Positions 30,900 through 42,540 of a stretch of DNA of 64,000 nucleotides are shown here, one piece after another. Position 1 is the stretch's first letter. The number at the start of each line of letters is the position of its first letter. The notes beneath the pieces were generated by a model. That model made no database searches. It was not told the origin of the DNA and saw only the letters and a program-made list of their open reading frames with translations. The stretch lies in NCBI GenBank assembly GCA_020466095.1, contig CM035808.1, positions 85,600,779 through 85,664,778 of the forward strand. Reading direction: 5' to 3'. This stretch comes from Chlorops oryzae (lineage: Eukaryota; Arthropoda; Insecta; Diptera; Chloropidae). Made by a program: the position numbers and the translations under genes.

Positions 30900-32192
30900 A
30901 CAGGTTGGCTGATAAGTCCCCGGTCTGACACATAGATGGCGTCGCTAGTATTAAATGCATATTATTTTTATATAGTGGCAACCTTCAAATGATTCGTGTC
31001 AAAATGTGACGTCTGTAAGTCAATTAGTTTGTGAGATAGAGCGTCTTTTGTGAAGCAACTTTTGTTATTGTGAAAAAAATGGAAAAAAAGGAATTTCGTG
31101 TTTTGATAAAATACTGTTTTCTGAAGGGAAAAAATACAGTGGAAGCAAAAACTTGGCTTGATAATGAGTTTCCGGACTCTGCCCCAGGAAAATCAACAAT
31201 AATTGATTGGTATGCAAAATTCAAGCGTGGTGAAATGAGCACGGAGGACGGTGAACGCAGTGGACGACCGAAAGAGTTGGTTACCGACGAAAACATCAAA
31301 AAAATTCACAAAATGATTTTGAATGACCGTAAAATGAAGTTGATCGAGATAGCAGAGGCCTTAAAGATATCAAAGGAACGTGTTGGTCATATCATTCATC
31401 AATATTTGGATATGAAAAAGCTCTGTGCAAAATGGGTTCCGCGCGAGCTCACATTTGACCAAAAACAACAACGTGTTGATGATTCTGAGCGGTGTTTGCA
31501 GCTGTTAACTCGCAATACACCCGAGTTTTTGCGTCGATATGTGACAATGGATGAAACATGGCTCTATCACTACACTCCTGAGTCCAATCGACAGTCGGCT
31601 GAGTGGACAGCGATCGGTGAACCGTCTCCGAAGCGTGGAAAGACTCAAAAGTCCGCTGGCAAAGTAATGGCCTCTGTTTTTTGGGATGGGCATGGAATAA
31701 TTTTTATCGATTATCTTGAGAAGGGAAAAACCATCAACAGTGACTATTATATGTCGTTATTGGAGCGTTTGAAGGTCGAAATCGCGGCAAAACGGCCCCA
31801 TATGAAGAAGAAAAAAGTGTTGTTCCACCAAGACAACGCACCGTGCCACAAGTCATTGAGAACGATGCCAAAAATTCATGAATTAGGCCTCGAATTGCTT
31901 CCCCACCCACCGAATTCTCCAGATCTGGCCCCCAGCGACTTTTTCTTGTTCTCAGACCTCAAAAGGATGCTCGCAGGGAAAAAATTTGGCTGCAACGAAG
32001 AGGTGATCGCAGAAACTGAGGCCTATTTTGAGGCAAAACCGAAGGAGTACTACCAAAATGGTATCATAAAACTGGAAGGTCGTTATAATCGTTGTATCGC
32101 TCTTGAAGGGAACTATGTTGAATAATAAAAACGAATTTTGACAAAAAAATGTGTTTTTCTTGGTTAGACCGGGGACTTATCAGCCAACCTGT
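30900..32192 (+). mobile_element. Himar1-like mariner (irritans subfamily), apparently intact
   Basis: 1293 bp with inverted ends ACAGGTTGGCTGATAAGTCC and its complement, matching the Himar1 ends I know. It contains a full transposase. TA precedes the left end (30898-30899); at the right the expected TA is not exact (the sequence after ACCTGT is AAGAG), so one base of the duplication seems lost. A second, deleted copy is at 48173-49412 in the opposite orientation. Confidence 0.95.
31079..32125 (+). CDS. Mariner transposase, Himar1-like, full length
   Basis: The cut-and-paste transposase binds its inverted ends and inserts at TA. It is 348 residues from the ATG at 31079 (MEKKEFRVLIKY), the usual length. 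The N-terminal helix-turn-helix DNA-binding region has KSTIIDWYAKFKRGEMS and IAEALKISKERVGHIIHQ. The linker motif WVPRELT is present. The DD34D triad is intact: TMDETWLYHY, LFHQDNAPCHKS, and SPDLAPSDFFLF with 34 residues between the second and third Asp. The residue before SPDLAP is Asn, whereas most mariners have Tyr. There are no stops or frameshifts. An upstream in-frame GTG at 31070 is not needed. Confidence 0.95.
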   Translation: MEKKEFRVLIKYCFLKGKNTVEAKTWLDNEFPDSAPGKSTIIDWYAKFKRGEMSTEDGERSGRPKELVTDENIKKIHKMILNDRKMKLIEIAEALKISKERVGHIIHQYLDMKKLCAKWVPRELTFDQKQQRVDDSERCLQLLTRNTPEFLRRYVTMDETWLYHYTPESNRQSAEWTAIGEPSPKRGKTQKSAGKVMASVFWDGHGIIFIDYLEKGKTINSDYYMSLLERLKVEIAAKRPHMKKKKVLFHQDNAPCHKSLRTMPKIHELGLELLPHPPNSPDLAPSDFFLFSDLKRMLAGKKFGCNEEVIAETEAYFEAKPKEYYQNGIIKLEGRYNRCIALEGNYVE

Positions 32193-34417
32193 AAGAGTAC
32201 AAAATTTGTGCAAAAAGAGGGTAGTCAAAACGAAGCGGTTGCTGAGATATAGGTCCTCAAAGTTTATGATTTTTTTCTAAATGACTTTTTTCGTTCAATG
32301 ATTATGGGTAGAAGGTTTGGTAGATGTAAAAACGTTTTAATTGTCTTTTATGATAAATTGTCCAAAATTTCCAAAAAAAAAAAAATTTTGGCATTTTTAG
32401 AACGATAACTTATCGATGAAAAATCGATTTTAATTCTTAAATTATAATTTTTGCACAAATCGGTAAATCCTCCCGGATTTAAGGGAATAAAACGATAGTT
32501 TCCCTTTCTTGATGAACGCGACCTCAGCGGTAACGAATAGGGTACGTCATCACGTGAATTTGATCTCTGTTGCTGGGAAAGAGGACCCTATCGAGAAATC
32601 CCGAGAAATCTCTTCAAGCAACGTTCTGCTGAACACCCAAAAACATTTTGTATTTTTGTTTATGTGTAACTAGAGGCATGTAGGTACATATAATCAGCTT
32701 AAAAGTCAGTTTGATGAAACACAAGGTTAGGCGCAAAAGAGAGATCTTATTTATTCTTTTCTTTTAAGCAGCATATGCATTTACATCATCTCCAGCATTC
32801 CTGCAAGCATGTTAACTAAAGGATAGCATCAACTCCGAGAAGGCCTTCACAGAGAGAGTGCTAACAAATCGCCGCATCAGCTAAAGGTTTGTGCTGAGGA
32901 CAATGAAAGTCCAATTTGGTGATTTAAAATATGTAATTTGTTTCTCTTTTGCTATGAATTGTTTCTTACTCTCTCCGACCGGTGCATGATTGCTGATGTT
33001 TTTTTTTGTTTCATAATTTTTTTTTGCTATTTATATTTTGCTCTTAACTAACGGCTAGGAGTATTATTTGAACAGTTATTTGTTCTTAATGCGGAGTCGC
33101 TTTTTGGTTGTTATTCTGGTTTTATTGCTGTCGTTCTTGCAATCGTGCACACTGAGTGTTGAGAAAAAAAAAACAATATTTCTTTTGTTTTGTTTTTATG
33201 CTTATACAGTTTTATATCTTTGGCTATAAACATTCTCATATATGTTTATATTTAGGATTAGAATAATCCCAGTAGGAAATACAGTCACCTTAGGCTAGTT
33301 ATGATCGCGTCAGCGTTTCTTCTTTTTAAGTTATCTCTTTGCGCAACAAAATAAAATTCAATGCACTACCCTCTATTTAGTGTATTAAATGCAGGATTCG
33401 TAATTATGAATTTCTTTGATTAAAATTATAAATTTTTGGTTTGAAATCTAAAATTTAGTGTTTGCTTATCTAATGGGGCTCTAATTATAGCTACAGAGCC
33501 ATGGTAGGGTGGGCTAAGTATAGTCAAAACGTCTTCAGACTATAGAAATGATATATGTGGTGTCGCAGGCAGAGGACGAAAATTATTTCGAAGCTCAACA
33601 ATTTAATTTTTTTCTCGTGTGCAAATTTTTGTTTGTTAGTAAGGTCTCCACAAAATATGAACAATAAGCCCTATTGATTTGGATTGCTCTTCCGAACCCA
33701 CATGACTGCAGCAGCCGAACTGCCAGTGCACACGCGGCAATTCCAAATCATCCTCTCACTATCGCATGGTAGGTTCAGTAGAGATTGGAGGCATTACAAA
33801 ACAGAATGGCGCCCAAAAACGTGAGGCCGAGGGAGGATTTACTTGGCGAACCGCAAACATTTTCGGGTTTCGTTTTGTTTTTTTGAGATAGTTCCATTAT
33901 CAATAATTCAAGTTATATATTTTTTATTTCACCGTGTAATTTTTTTTTGCGTGCTGTGTTTACAGTAAAATATAGCTAAAAGCTTCTTAACTGGCCATCG
34001 CTTGAAAAAAAAGTACTTAAACCGATTTAAAAGGAAGAAAAAAAAAAGGATATTCAGGAATTTAAAGAAAAATATATTCGGCTATATGCAAAGTCTTTTT
34101 GCCAAATATCAGTTCTTTTGTCTAGCAATCAAATTTTTTTATATTATTTGGTTTCAGGAATATCTCTGCTGGGAAGTTTCAATTTCATACCTTATGGATC
34201 AAATTGTTACCCGCAGAAAAGTAAATTCATTTAGAGTCAAATATCCATTACATCAATAGCAAACGTTATCTAAAAGCTTCATCGCATATATCCGTAAGCG
34301 CACACTGATTTTTAGAGAGTAAAACCAAAATTTAATTCAGTCGCTCAAACATTAAATTTTTTTGTGTTCACAGCACATATGTACTTTAGCGAAATTAAAA
34401 CTATTTAAGTCTTAACC
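32193..34417. other. AT-rich intergenic-like stretch, no gene seen
   Basis: Long A/T-rich sequence with poly-T runs. An open frame at 34002-34259 is Lys/Phe-rich low complexity and not supported. The last few hundred bases may include the leader of the Gypsy B element at 34418, but I find no LTR pair. Confidence 0.5.
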
Positions 34418-35843
34418 ATGTCTTTACGACATAGCAGTGAGAACCTGATAGTCATTCCAAATCAGACTGTATGTACGATTTGTAGCCAGCAAATTAGAGA
34501 AGGGGAAAATATAGTAACCGGGCCTTGTCGACATAAATTTCATCGTCAATCTTTGAATCAACATGCGAAGACAGACCCAACTTCTCCCCGATGTAGAACT
34601 AGATTGAAAGAATCAGTAACAACTAGATCGCAATCAACTGCACCAAAAACAAGCAATCATGTTGCAGTTGAAACACCATGTACTTCGCAGGCCGCACAGC
34701 AGCAAGCGATTACAACAAAAAAAGACACCAGTCAGAAAAATGGTGCAGAAGAGGATAAGAAATATTGTGAGTGCAATACTTCAAGCGCGGCAAGCTGCAA
34801 TGCTAGAAAATTTGAAAACTCCTGTGAGCCAAATGGTGGAAATAAGTATTCAAAACACCTAAGCCCCAATTTTAAGCCGTTTGGACGTGCAAGGGACCAT
34901 CACTACTCCACATAATGTGGCCAACGCAAATTATAATATTTCAGACCATTCATGGACCCAAAATATCCCCAATATTACAGTCGAAACCTCAAGCCCTCGC
35001 ATGAATAGAAGAGACCAGAATCGATTGAGCAGCTCAAGCTCTGTAACGCAGTCAGGAAAATTAGCTCAATTGATTCACAACTGGGATATAAAGTTTGATG
35101 GCACAGCGAAGCTGTTCGTTGAGAACTTCATATACCAAATCGAGTCCCAAGTTATAGATACGTTAGGTGGCAATTTCAATTTCCTCTGCGAACATCTACA
35201 ATCTTTATTCTTTGGGGAGGCTAGAGACTTTTATTGGCGGGTTTGGCGCTCTGTCGAGCGTGTCACTTGGCCAGGTTTGTGTCAAGCTCTCAAGACCAAC
35301 TTTGATGACCATCGCACCGATACGAATGTGAAAGAGGCGATGCAAAATAGGAAGCAGAGTGCTTCTGAAACATTTGAAGAGTACAAAACAAGTGTTCTGA
35401 AAATTTCCGAAAATCTTAAAAGTCCCTTGCCGGAATTAGAGTTAGTAGAAATACTACAACGTGGCTTAAGGCCACGAGTACGTCAACAGCTCTTGTATGT
35501 GCCTATAAATTCAATGGCGGACTTACTTAGACTCTGTTTGAAGGGAGAAACATTGTTCAATGAAATTTCTCGAAAGGATGCTCCATCCAAAGTAAAAAGT
35601 CGAACTACGGCTGTTCCGCGGAAAGTAGTTAGCGAAATTGAAGATAGTGTGCCTTGTTCAGAAATACCTCCAGATCTGGCAATAGACGAGGTAACTAAAT
35701 GTTCCGAAATCATATGTTGGAACTGTAGACAAAGTGGAAACAGGTATTATGACTGTTTGGCTGATAGATCAGTCTTCTGTTACGGCTGTGGGTTGTCAAA
35801 TACTTATAAACCCAATTGCCTCGCTTGTAGACAGGGAAACTAG
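34418..35843 (+). pseudogene. Gypsy B Gag with a decayed RING-H2-like N-terminus
   Basis: Gag starts at the ATG 34418. Residues about 19-62 look like a RING-H2 finger: CTICSQQIREGENIVTGPC, then RHKFH, then CRTRL. The usual fifth or sixth ligand Cys reads Ser (HRQSL), and the first Cys of the last pair is missing (SPRC), so zinc binding is probably lost. A frameshift near 34750 moves the matrix-like helix region into another frame, with a TAA near 34860. The capsid-like part (QLIHNWDIKFDGTAKLFVENF to EILQRGLRPRVRQQL) and two knuckles (CWNCRQSGNRYYDC, with Asn at the His position, and CYGCGLSNTYKPNC) end at 35843. Pol overlaps in the -1 frame. Confidence 0.8.
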
Positions 35844-38158
35844 AAATCGAGCGAAGGCGGCAAAACCAACCTTCGCTAAGACCTCAAGAAATGAGGATAC
35901 AAAAAGATTTAACAAATGATTCAAGCAAAGCAACAAATTCATTTAGAATAATTCCTTATGAAGAAAGATTAAATAGATACCTTAAAAGAAGAGCAGGTAT
36001 TTTTGAGAATAGTCCGTCCGACTTAGAAAAAAAAACCCGTTCCGCCAATCGAATGAGAAATTTCTGGCGAAAAGTTTTAGTAGAGAGAAAACAGATTGCT
36101 AATATAGTTTGCGAGATACAACACAAAGCCGTTGACCTCAGATCTTATGCTAGGGTTGAAATAAATGGTGAACCACATCTCGCTTTACTTGATAGTGGAG
36201 CACAAATATCGTGCATAGGAAACTCGTTCGCAGATCATTTAGTGCGAGAAAATAAATTTAAAACGAATTCTACCGCAATTTGTACCGCAGATGGGCAACA
36301 GCAGATCGTGTATGGGAAAATAGAATTCAAGGTTAAATTCAAGCTCAAAGTTCATTTCTTAAATTTTAATGTAGTCCCCAGTTTAAAGCAGAACGTTATA
36401 TTAGGAATTGATTTTTGGAAATTATTTGCAATCGCGCCAGAAGTCGTGGCGTCTGTAGAGACTTGAAATCATCCTGATCCAAACGCTTTTATTTTGACTG
36501 ATTCGGAAGCTAAATGTTTAGAACAGGTAAAAAACCTATTTCCGAGCTATCAAAGGGAAGGTTTAGGGAAAACACAATTGATGGAACACGAAATTGAGTT
36601 TGAGCCAAAATTCAGGCCAGGTAAACAAAGATATTTTACAGTGTCACCAGCAATTGAGAAACTAATACACAAAGAAATTGATGAAATGTTAGCTTTAGGC
36701 GTAATAGAGGAGGCACCGTACAGTCCGTGGTCGAGCTGGTGAGTGCTAGTAAAAAAGGGAGACAAGAACCGCTTGTGTTTAGATTCAAGAGTTGTAAATA
36801 GTATGACCGTCAAGGATGCGTACCCGCTTCCGCACATAGAGGGAATTTTAAGTAGGCTTCCTAATGCCATGTTTATAACATCACTCGACTTAAGCCAAAC
36901 ATTTTGGCAAATACCATTAGCTAGCAAATCAAGAGTACTGATGTGCTTCACTGTACCGAACAGGCCGCTATATCGCTACTGCGTTATGCCTTTCGGACTG
37001 TGCAACGCGCCGCAGACATTTAGTTGTCTCATGGATAGAGTCATACCTCCACATCTCAAAGATGAAGTTTTTGTGTATTTAGATGACCTTCTCATAGTAT
37101 CTGAAAATTTTAATCAACATATGAAAGTTTTAAGGGAAGTAGCACAGCATTTAAGACAAGCAGGTTTAACTATAAATGTATCAAAAAGCCAATTCTGCAT
37201 AAAAGAGGTAAAGTATTTGGGTTATGTTGTCGGTAACGGCAGCATACGCACAGATCCCGATAAAATATCCGCAGTTGTTCATTTTCCGATTCTTCGAACT
37301 GTAAAACAGCTTCGCAGATTTCTTGGTATGGCGGGGTGGTACCGCAGGTTCGTTGAAAAATTCGCTGATCTTAGTTCTCCTCTTACTAATCGGTTGAAAA
37401 AAGGAAAGAGTTTTTCATGGATCGAGGAAGCCCAATCGACTTTTGATAAGTTAAAAGAAGCGCTTTCGCCAGCCCCTGTGTTGGCTAACCCCGATTACAC
37501 AAAACCCTTTATTATACAGTGCGACGCCAGTAGATTATGAGTGGGTGGTGTTTTAGCACAGGAAAATAGTGACGGGATCGAAGTGCCTATCGCTTACTTC
37601 TCGCAAAAATTAAAAAGAGCACAAAGTAACTACAGCGTTACCGAACTGGAGTGTCTGGCAGCTATTTTGATTTTAAAGAAGTTCAGAGCTTACGTTGAAG
37701 GGCAGGAATTTAAAATTGTGTCGGACCACGCAAGTTTGAAGTGGATTATGAAGCCAAAAGATCTCTCAGGTAGATTGGCCCGATGGTCACTTAAACCCCA
37801 ATGCTTCAAATTCCAAATTGAACATCGTCGCGGCTCTCAAAACGTTGTGCCAGATACTTTATCTCGGCTAGAGTGTGAAGAGATATCAATAGAAGACAGT
37901 TTTTCTTTTTCAATTATAGACTTGGATTCTGAAGCGTTCGACTCGGAAGAATATGAAACTTTAATACAAAAAGTTGTCGATAATGTAGATCGAATTCCAG
38001 ACTTGCATGTTGTAGGTAACAAAATATATAGACGCACAAAAAAACACATCGCACACAAGCAGGCGCGCAACAAAAGTTATAAAAATTGGAGACAAGAACT
38101 TTCCAGACGGCCCAATATCTTCAATTTTAAAGGCATACAAACATTTATCGACTCTTGA
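35844..38158 (+). pseudogene. Gypsy B Pol: protease, RT, RNase H, truncated before the integrase core
   Basis: Protease has LALLDSGAQISCIGNSF. RT has KQRYFTVSPAIEKLIHKEID, LCLDSRVVNSMTVKDAYPLP, FITSLDLSQTFWQIPL, VMPFGLCNAPQTFSCLM and the catalytic VYLDDLLIVSE. RNase H has FIIQCDAS and YSVTELECLAAILILKKF and ends near VVPDTLSRLE. Three in-frame TGA stops lie at 36464-36466, 36740-36742 and 37538-37540, all in one frame otherwise. The frame ends at 38158 soon after the start of the integrase finger region; no integrase core or 3' LTR is found. All three stops being TGA suggests point mutation rather than scrambling. Confidence 0.9.
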
Positions 38159-38871
38159 TAAGATGATTACATAACCATTGCTTTTGACCGTTTATCCGAT
38201 CGATGTGCGGGGTAAACAATGGAGCCGCGCTTAAGCTTAAGTTGTTTGGGCAAACGCATTATTGCCAAATTGGCAAGAATGCTACTGCATACGTTTGGTT
38301 GATAAGCGTTGTTTGGCTCAGCCGTGCTTATGCTTGTGCTGTTTAATTCGAGACGATGTTGCTATGTTTTTCCCAATTTTCGAATTTTAGCTGATATCGA
38401 CTTTCTTTGTTTTGAATTGAAATTCCAAATGCTGTTTACACTGTAAGTGAGCTTTGTAAGCAATTTGTAATTATTAAAGTAAGAAATGTTCAATTAAGAA
38501 ATCAATCAGATTCGAACACTCAAATCCATGCCACGAACTCTATATAATTTGTCATGCTAATTAAAAATAGTCAGAAGTTGTTGCCTTTTCCTCTAAAACA
38601 GGTAACTGATGTTTTAGGGCCTTTTTTAAGTTTATGAAGAAGCAAAGCAAGCAGTTCATTTTTTGCTTAACGAAGCTTTTAGCCTGTAACGAGATCATTT
38701 AAATCACCCTGAGCTTCTAAATATTTCCTGTTTTTGCTGTCAGATCTTCCAAAGGAGACTTGAACAGCACTTGAGCTTAACCTTTAATTTTTTCCTTATT
38801 TGATAGATCGAGAAATTGGTAGAGCTGATACGATTTAGTACCCAAATGATCCTCGACCTTCAATGAGTGCT
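38159..38871. other. No gene seen
   Basis: Unique-looking sequence after the Gypsy B truncation. gcttaagcttaagttg at 38231 and nearby GC-richer bases could be LTR or flank sequence, but no paired copy is in the window. Confidence 0.45.
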
Positions 38872-39138
38872 TCACAAAAATAGCACTGAAATAGATTTTA
38901 TGATCTTATTAAATGATTTGCCGCATAGCCAATTGCAGAAATTGGGTCTGCAATTAGGCGATACTCCGTTGGGTGTCCAGGGCCTATTTTCGTTCTGCAT
39001 CGCTAACCAAAGATAATGATAACAAGCTTGTCGCACTTCTTCTGATATATTTCTAGACTGATCCTTTGATACAAATTCTCCACAAATATAACGAAAACTA
39101 TTTTCTTCGTTTTTGCACCTTAACGTTCTCGTTTTCAT
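38872..39138 (-). pseudogene. Partial Cys/Trp-domain protein, insect/hydra type, truncated
   Basis: The minus frame from the ATG at 39138 reads MKTRTLRCKNEENSFRYICG, then NISEEVRQACYHYL, NENRPWTPNGV and FCNWLCGKS. It resembles an uncharacterised domain found in many copies in insects and cnidarians, with the pattern C...F.ICGE, then W.P..VC..C...L..W. Here one Cys of the second pair reads Ser (VSPNC), and the protein ends after about 70 matching residues, while relatives continue for several hundred. Probably a transposon- or retrocopy-derived scrap. Recognition is by pattern only. Confidence 0.45.
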
Positions 39139-39545
39139 AAAATAAAAAAAAAATTTTAAACAAAAAAAAAGCCGAAAAAACAAAACAAAAGAAGGATAAT
39201 GTCTGCAAATGATGAACGTGGTTTTACCACTGAATATCTTCATTCAAATTCATTCCTTTTTCATACCGCGCGACAGGCCTAAATTCATCTTCGACGAAGT
39301 ACAGCAACGACACTCCTCCTTAAACATTTTATTTTTGTATTAAAATAGATACAATGAAAATTTTTTCCATATTTGTCTTTCAACGGATGCTTTTTGCATT
39401 TGTTCGCGTATAAACGTTCCCTTATTCCAATTTTAATATAAAGGAGGCAAGCGCTCTTGCAAAGTCAAGCATATTAACGTTCCTATACTTCTCTTTCAAT
39501 AAGAGAGAGAAATTAAGATTTGATCTCTGCTTTTATTAATTGATT
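39139..39545. other. No gene seen
   Basis: AT-rich flank left of the CsRn1-like element. Confidence 0.5.
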
Positions 39546-39778
39546 TGTGGCGATCTGGCCACACCAACAATGAAAAACTACCAATTATCAGCTCACCAAC
39601 TTGTGGTGATCTGGCCACACCAACATACAAAAAAATGTCAAAAAAACAATGGATAAAAAAACACACTTCTTTTTATGCAGACGTCAGCAGTAGACGCATA
39701 TTTTGTTTCGTTTTCTTTATTAAATTTAAATAAATTAAATTCGTTAAAATACAAACTTTCGAACTTTTATTTTCCACA
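39546..39778 (+). repeat. 5' LTR of the CsRn1-like element
   Basis: 233 bp with two copies of a 56-bp subrepeat starting tgtggcgatctggccacacc; the second copy reads gtggtgatctgg. The rest matches the 3' LTR closely. Confidence 0.93.
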
Positions 39779-39781
39779 AAG

Positions 39782-39793
39782 TGGTGACCCCGT
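39782..39793 (+). other. Primer-binding site, tRNA-Trp type
   Basis: TGGTGACCCCG lies three bases after the LTR. It matches the first 11 bases of the CsRn1-clade primer site; the following bases (tttaaaaa) do not. Confidence 0.75.
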
Positions 39794-40084
39794 TTAAAAA
39801 TAAGGTGAAATATCAGTGCAATCTGAAAGAAAATATAACAAACGCATCTTGAAACGAAAAGGGCATGAAGATATTGAGCAGCTTTTTATCATCATAGTGC
39901 CGCCATTTTAAATTTTCGTCGACGCTTCGAGAACAATCGATTCTCAGAAACAGTTAGTACAGCAACGCAAGTCAGCGGCGCAGTCGCAGCAAGCATCGAC
40001 GTTTCGTTCTGCGAATCGACGCTTGCTATATTTCTTCGCGCCAATTCACTCAAATAAAAGCATAAAATAGAAAACGACGACGTT

Positions 40085-40900
40085 AACGCAAACAACCAAA
40101 ATGAAGCGTACGGCGGAGAAAACGATAACGCACATGGAGATGGTCACAATCAGGCAAACCGAATAAATGCCGTTTTTGGAAAGTTGCCATTTCCAAAATT
40201 AAACTCAAAATTCAACATCGAGGCATGGTTCATAAAAGTGGACGCGTGGTTCGCACTAAACGGTTTCGGCACCCGAAAAGAGAAAGAGAAGTATACTGCA
40301 GTCGTTGCACACGGCGACGACTATGTACTCGATCAGGTTTTCGATCTCATACGTAATCAGCCGGAAGAGCAACCGTATACAACGCTCAAAAAGGCAATCA
40401 TCGCAAAATTCACCGAATCAGCAATGGCTCGCCTGGAAAAACTCACATCTGGAATTCAACTTGGCGACGGCAAGCCGAGCCATTTGCTTAGTCAACTTCA
40501 ACGCACAAACGCAACTCGATCAGTTAGCACTCACTGCTGACGCCGTTCTCGACTCACTGGGCGACGTAACATCAGCTGCTGGCAGCACCACAACAATCAA
40601 CGCGGTCAACGCATCGGATTATCGAGTTCAAAAACTCGAATAACGAATCAGCCTACAGGCCATCAAGCAAATCAACAGCAAACTCGGCCAGTTGTTGTCG
40701 GAAAACCGAGGCCGACAAAGCGAGCGATCACAAAGCAACTCTCGGCGAGCAAATACACCGCATCGTACACAGTCAAAAAACGAAAAAACCTCGACAACAT
40801 GTTGGTATCATCGCGAGTACGGCACGGCGGCGCGCAAATGCTTGAACCCGTGCGATTTTAAACCAAAATTGACTGATGACTCCATAAAAAAACTAAATCA
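40085..40900 (+). pseudogene. CsRn1-like Gag, deleted
   Basis: The capsid-like region FGKLPFPKLNSKFNIEAWF to KFTESAMARLEKLTSGIQLG lies in one frame without a clear start codon. Near 40500 a deletion removes the centre and shifts frame; QTQLDQLALTADAVLDSLG follows. A TAA lies at 40641-40643. Beyond it is the atypical zinc motif CWYHREYGTAARKCLNPCDF, typical of this clade. Confidence 0.8.
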
Positions 40901-42540
40901 AGCAACCGTCGTGACACTTCCGCTCGACAGTTCCGACGGCCAAGTAAAAGAGTCGAGAAACCCATCAAATGACATCAGTACAACGACGCAATCGATCAAC
41001 AATCTCAAGGTAAATAGTGTAGGGATATCAATATCTAATCGACTTTTTGTTCCAGATGGCAAAGCTGGCCAAAGTTTTCTTATCGACACCGGCGCGGACG
41101 TGTCGGAAATTCACATGGAATTTCATCATAGCAGACACAAAAAATCCAATCATAGGCTCTGATTTTTTGCAACATTTCAACCTGCTCGTCGACGTAAAAA
41201 ACCCAAAACTTGTCGACGCAATAACGTCACTTTCCCGCCACAGCGCTTACAGCCTCGAATCTTCACTTCATATTAAGACATTCGACATATCGAACGATTT
41301 CGCCGACATATTGGAAGAATTCAACGATATCACTCAGCTCAACGTATTGGTACCGAGGCCAAGGACGAATTCGAATTCCTAATCAAAATGGGAATTTGTC
41401 GACCTTCAAAAAGCCCGTTCGCATCACCTCTGAATCTCGTAAAAAAACCAAACGGCGAATGGCGTCCATGCGGCGATTATCGAGCACTTAACGCACAAAC
41501 CGTACCGGATCGCTATCCGCTGCCTATCACCAAATTCCAATAGAGCCCAGCGACATACCGAAAACGGCAATCACAACGCCGTTCGGTTTGTATGAATTCA
41601 CGCATATGACGTTTGGCCTGTGCAACGCGGCACAAACGTTTCAACGATATATGCATGCAGCATTGCGCGGCTTGAACTTCGTGTTTGTCTACATCGACGA
41701 CATATGTGTCGCTTCCGAGAACGTCGAGCAACATAAATCGCATTTGCGATTTGTATTCCAACGTATTCGGCAATTTCATCTCACCATCAACCCAGCAAAA
41801 TGCAGTTTTGGCCAATCATCAATCGAATTTCTTGGTCATAGCGTCACACCTGCCGGCATCAAACCGTTGTCATCGAAGGTGCAAGCAATCATAGATTTCC
41901 CATTGCCTAAAATCGCAGGAGAATTACGTCGTTTTTTGGCAACGATCAACTTTTACCGTCGATTTCTACCTCACGCAGTCAAACACCAGGCCCCACTTGT
42001 CCAATTGATTCCAGGCAACAAAAAGAACGAACCAACACCAATCAACTGGACTGCGGAAACAATACTTCATTTTAACGAATGCAAATCGCAGCTTGCAAAC
42101 GCAACGCTTTTGGTACATCCGGCACCAAATGCACAAATTTCACTCAGCACAGACGCCAGCGACAGCGCGGTTGGCGCTGCGTTGCACCAAAACATCAATG
42201 GAGAATACCAGCCAATGGGATTTTCAGCCTCAAACTCACCGTAACTCAACAAAAATATAGCACGTACGATAGGGAGCTACTGGCTATATTTCTCGCTATC
42301 AAACTTTTCCGTTGCATGCTCGAAGGAAGGAATTTCGAAGTACGTACGGACCACAAACCATTGGTGTACGCGTTTGTTCAAAAGTCGGACAAAGCTTCAC
42401 CACGACAAGTTCGGCAATTGGATTACATCAGTCAATTCACAACAACAATTATCCATGTTGCCGGCGTCGAAAACACAACAGCTGATGCGCTTTCTCGCAT
42501 CGCAGCGGTCGAATCAACAATCATCAACTATAATCAAATC
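40901..42540 (+). pseudogene. CsRn1-like protease, RT and RNase H, deleted
   Basis: Protease starts with FLIDTGADVSEI, then a deletion shifts frame to PIIGSDFLQHFNLLVD. RT fragments are [20 protein letters not shown] and [20 protein letters not shown], then a gap, then [36 protein letters not shown] and the catalytic FVYIDDICVAS (YIDD). The stretch carrying the first RT aspartate motif (LDL.KAYHQ) is missing, so the RT is dead. RNase H has ISLSTDASDSAVGAALHQ, then a frame change near 42240 to YSTYDRELLAIFLAIKLFRC. Confidence 0.88.

Noticed and set aside
34002..34259. 85-codon Lys/Phe-rich frame
   Set aside because: Composition follows A/T runs; no family resemblance.
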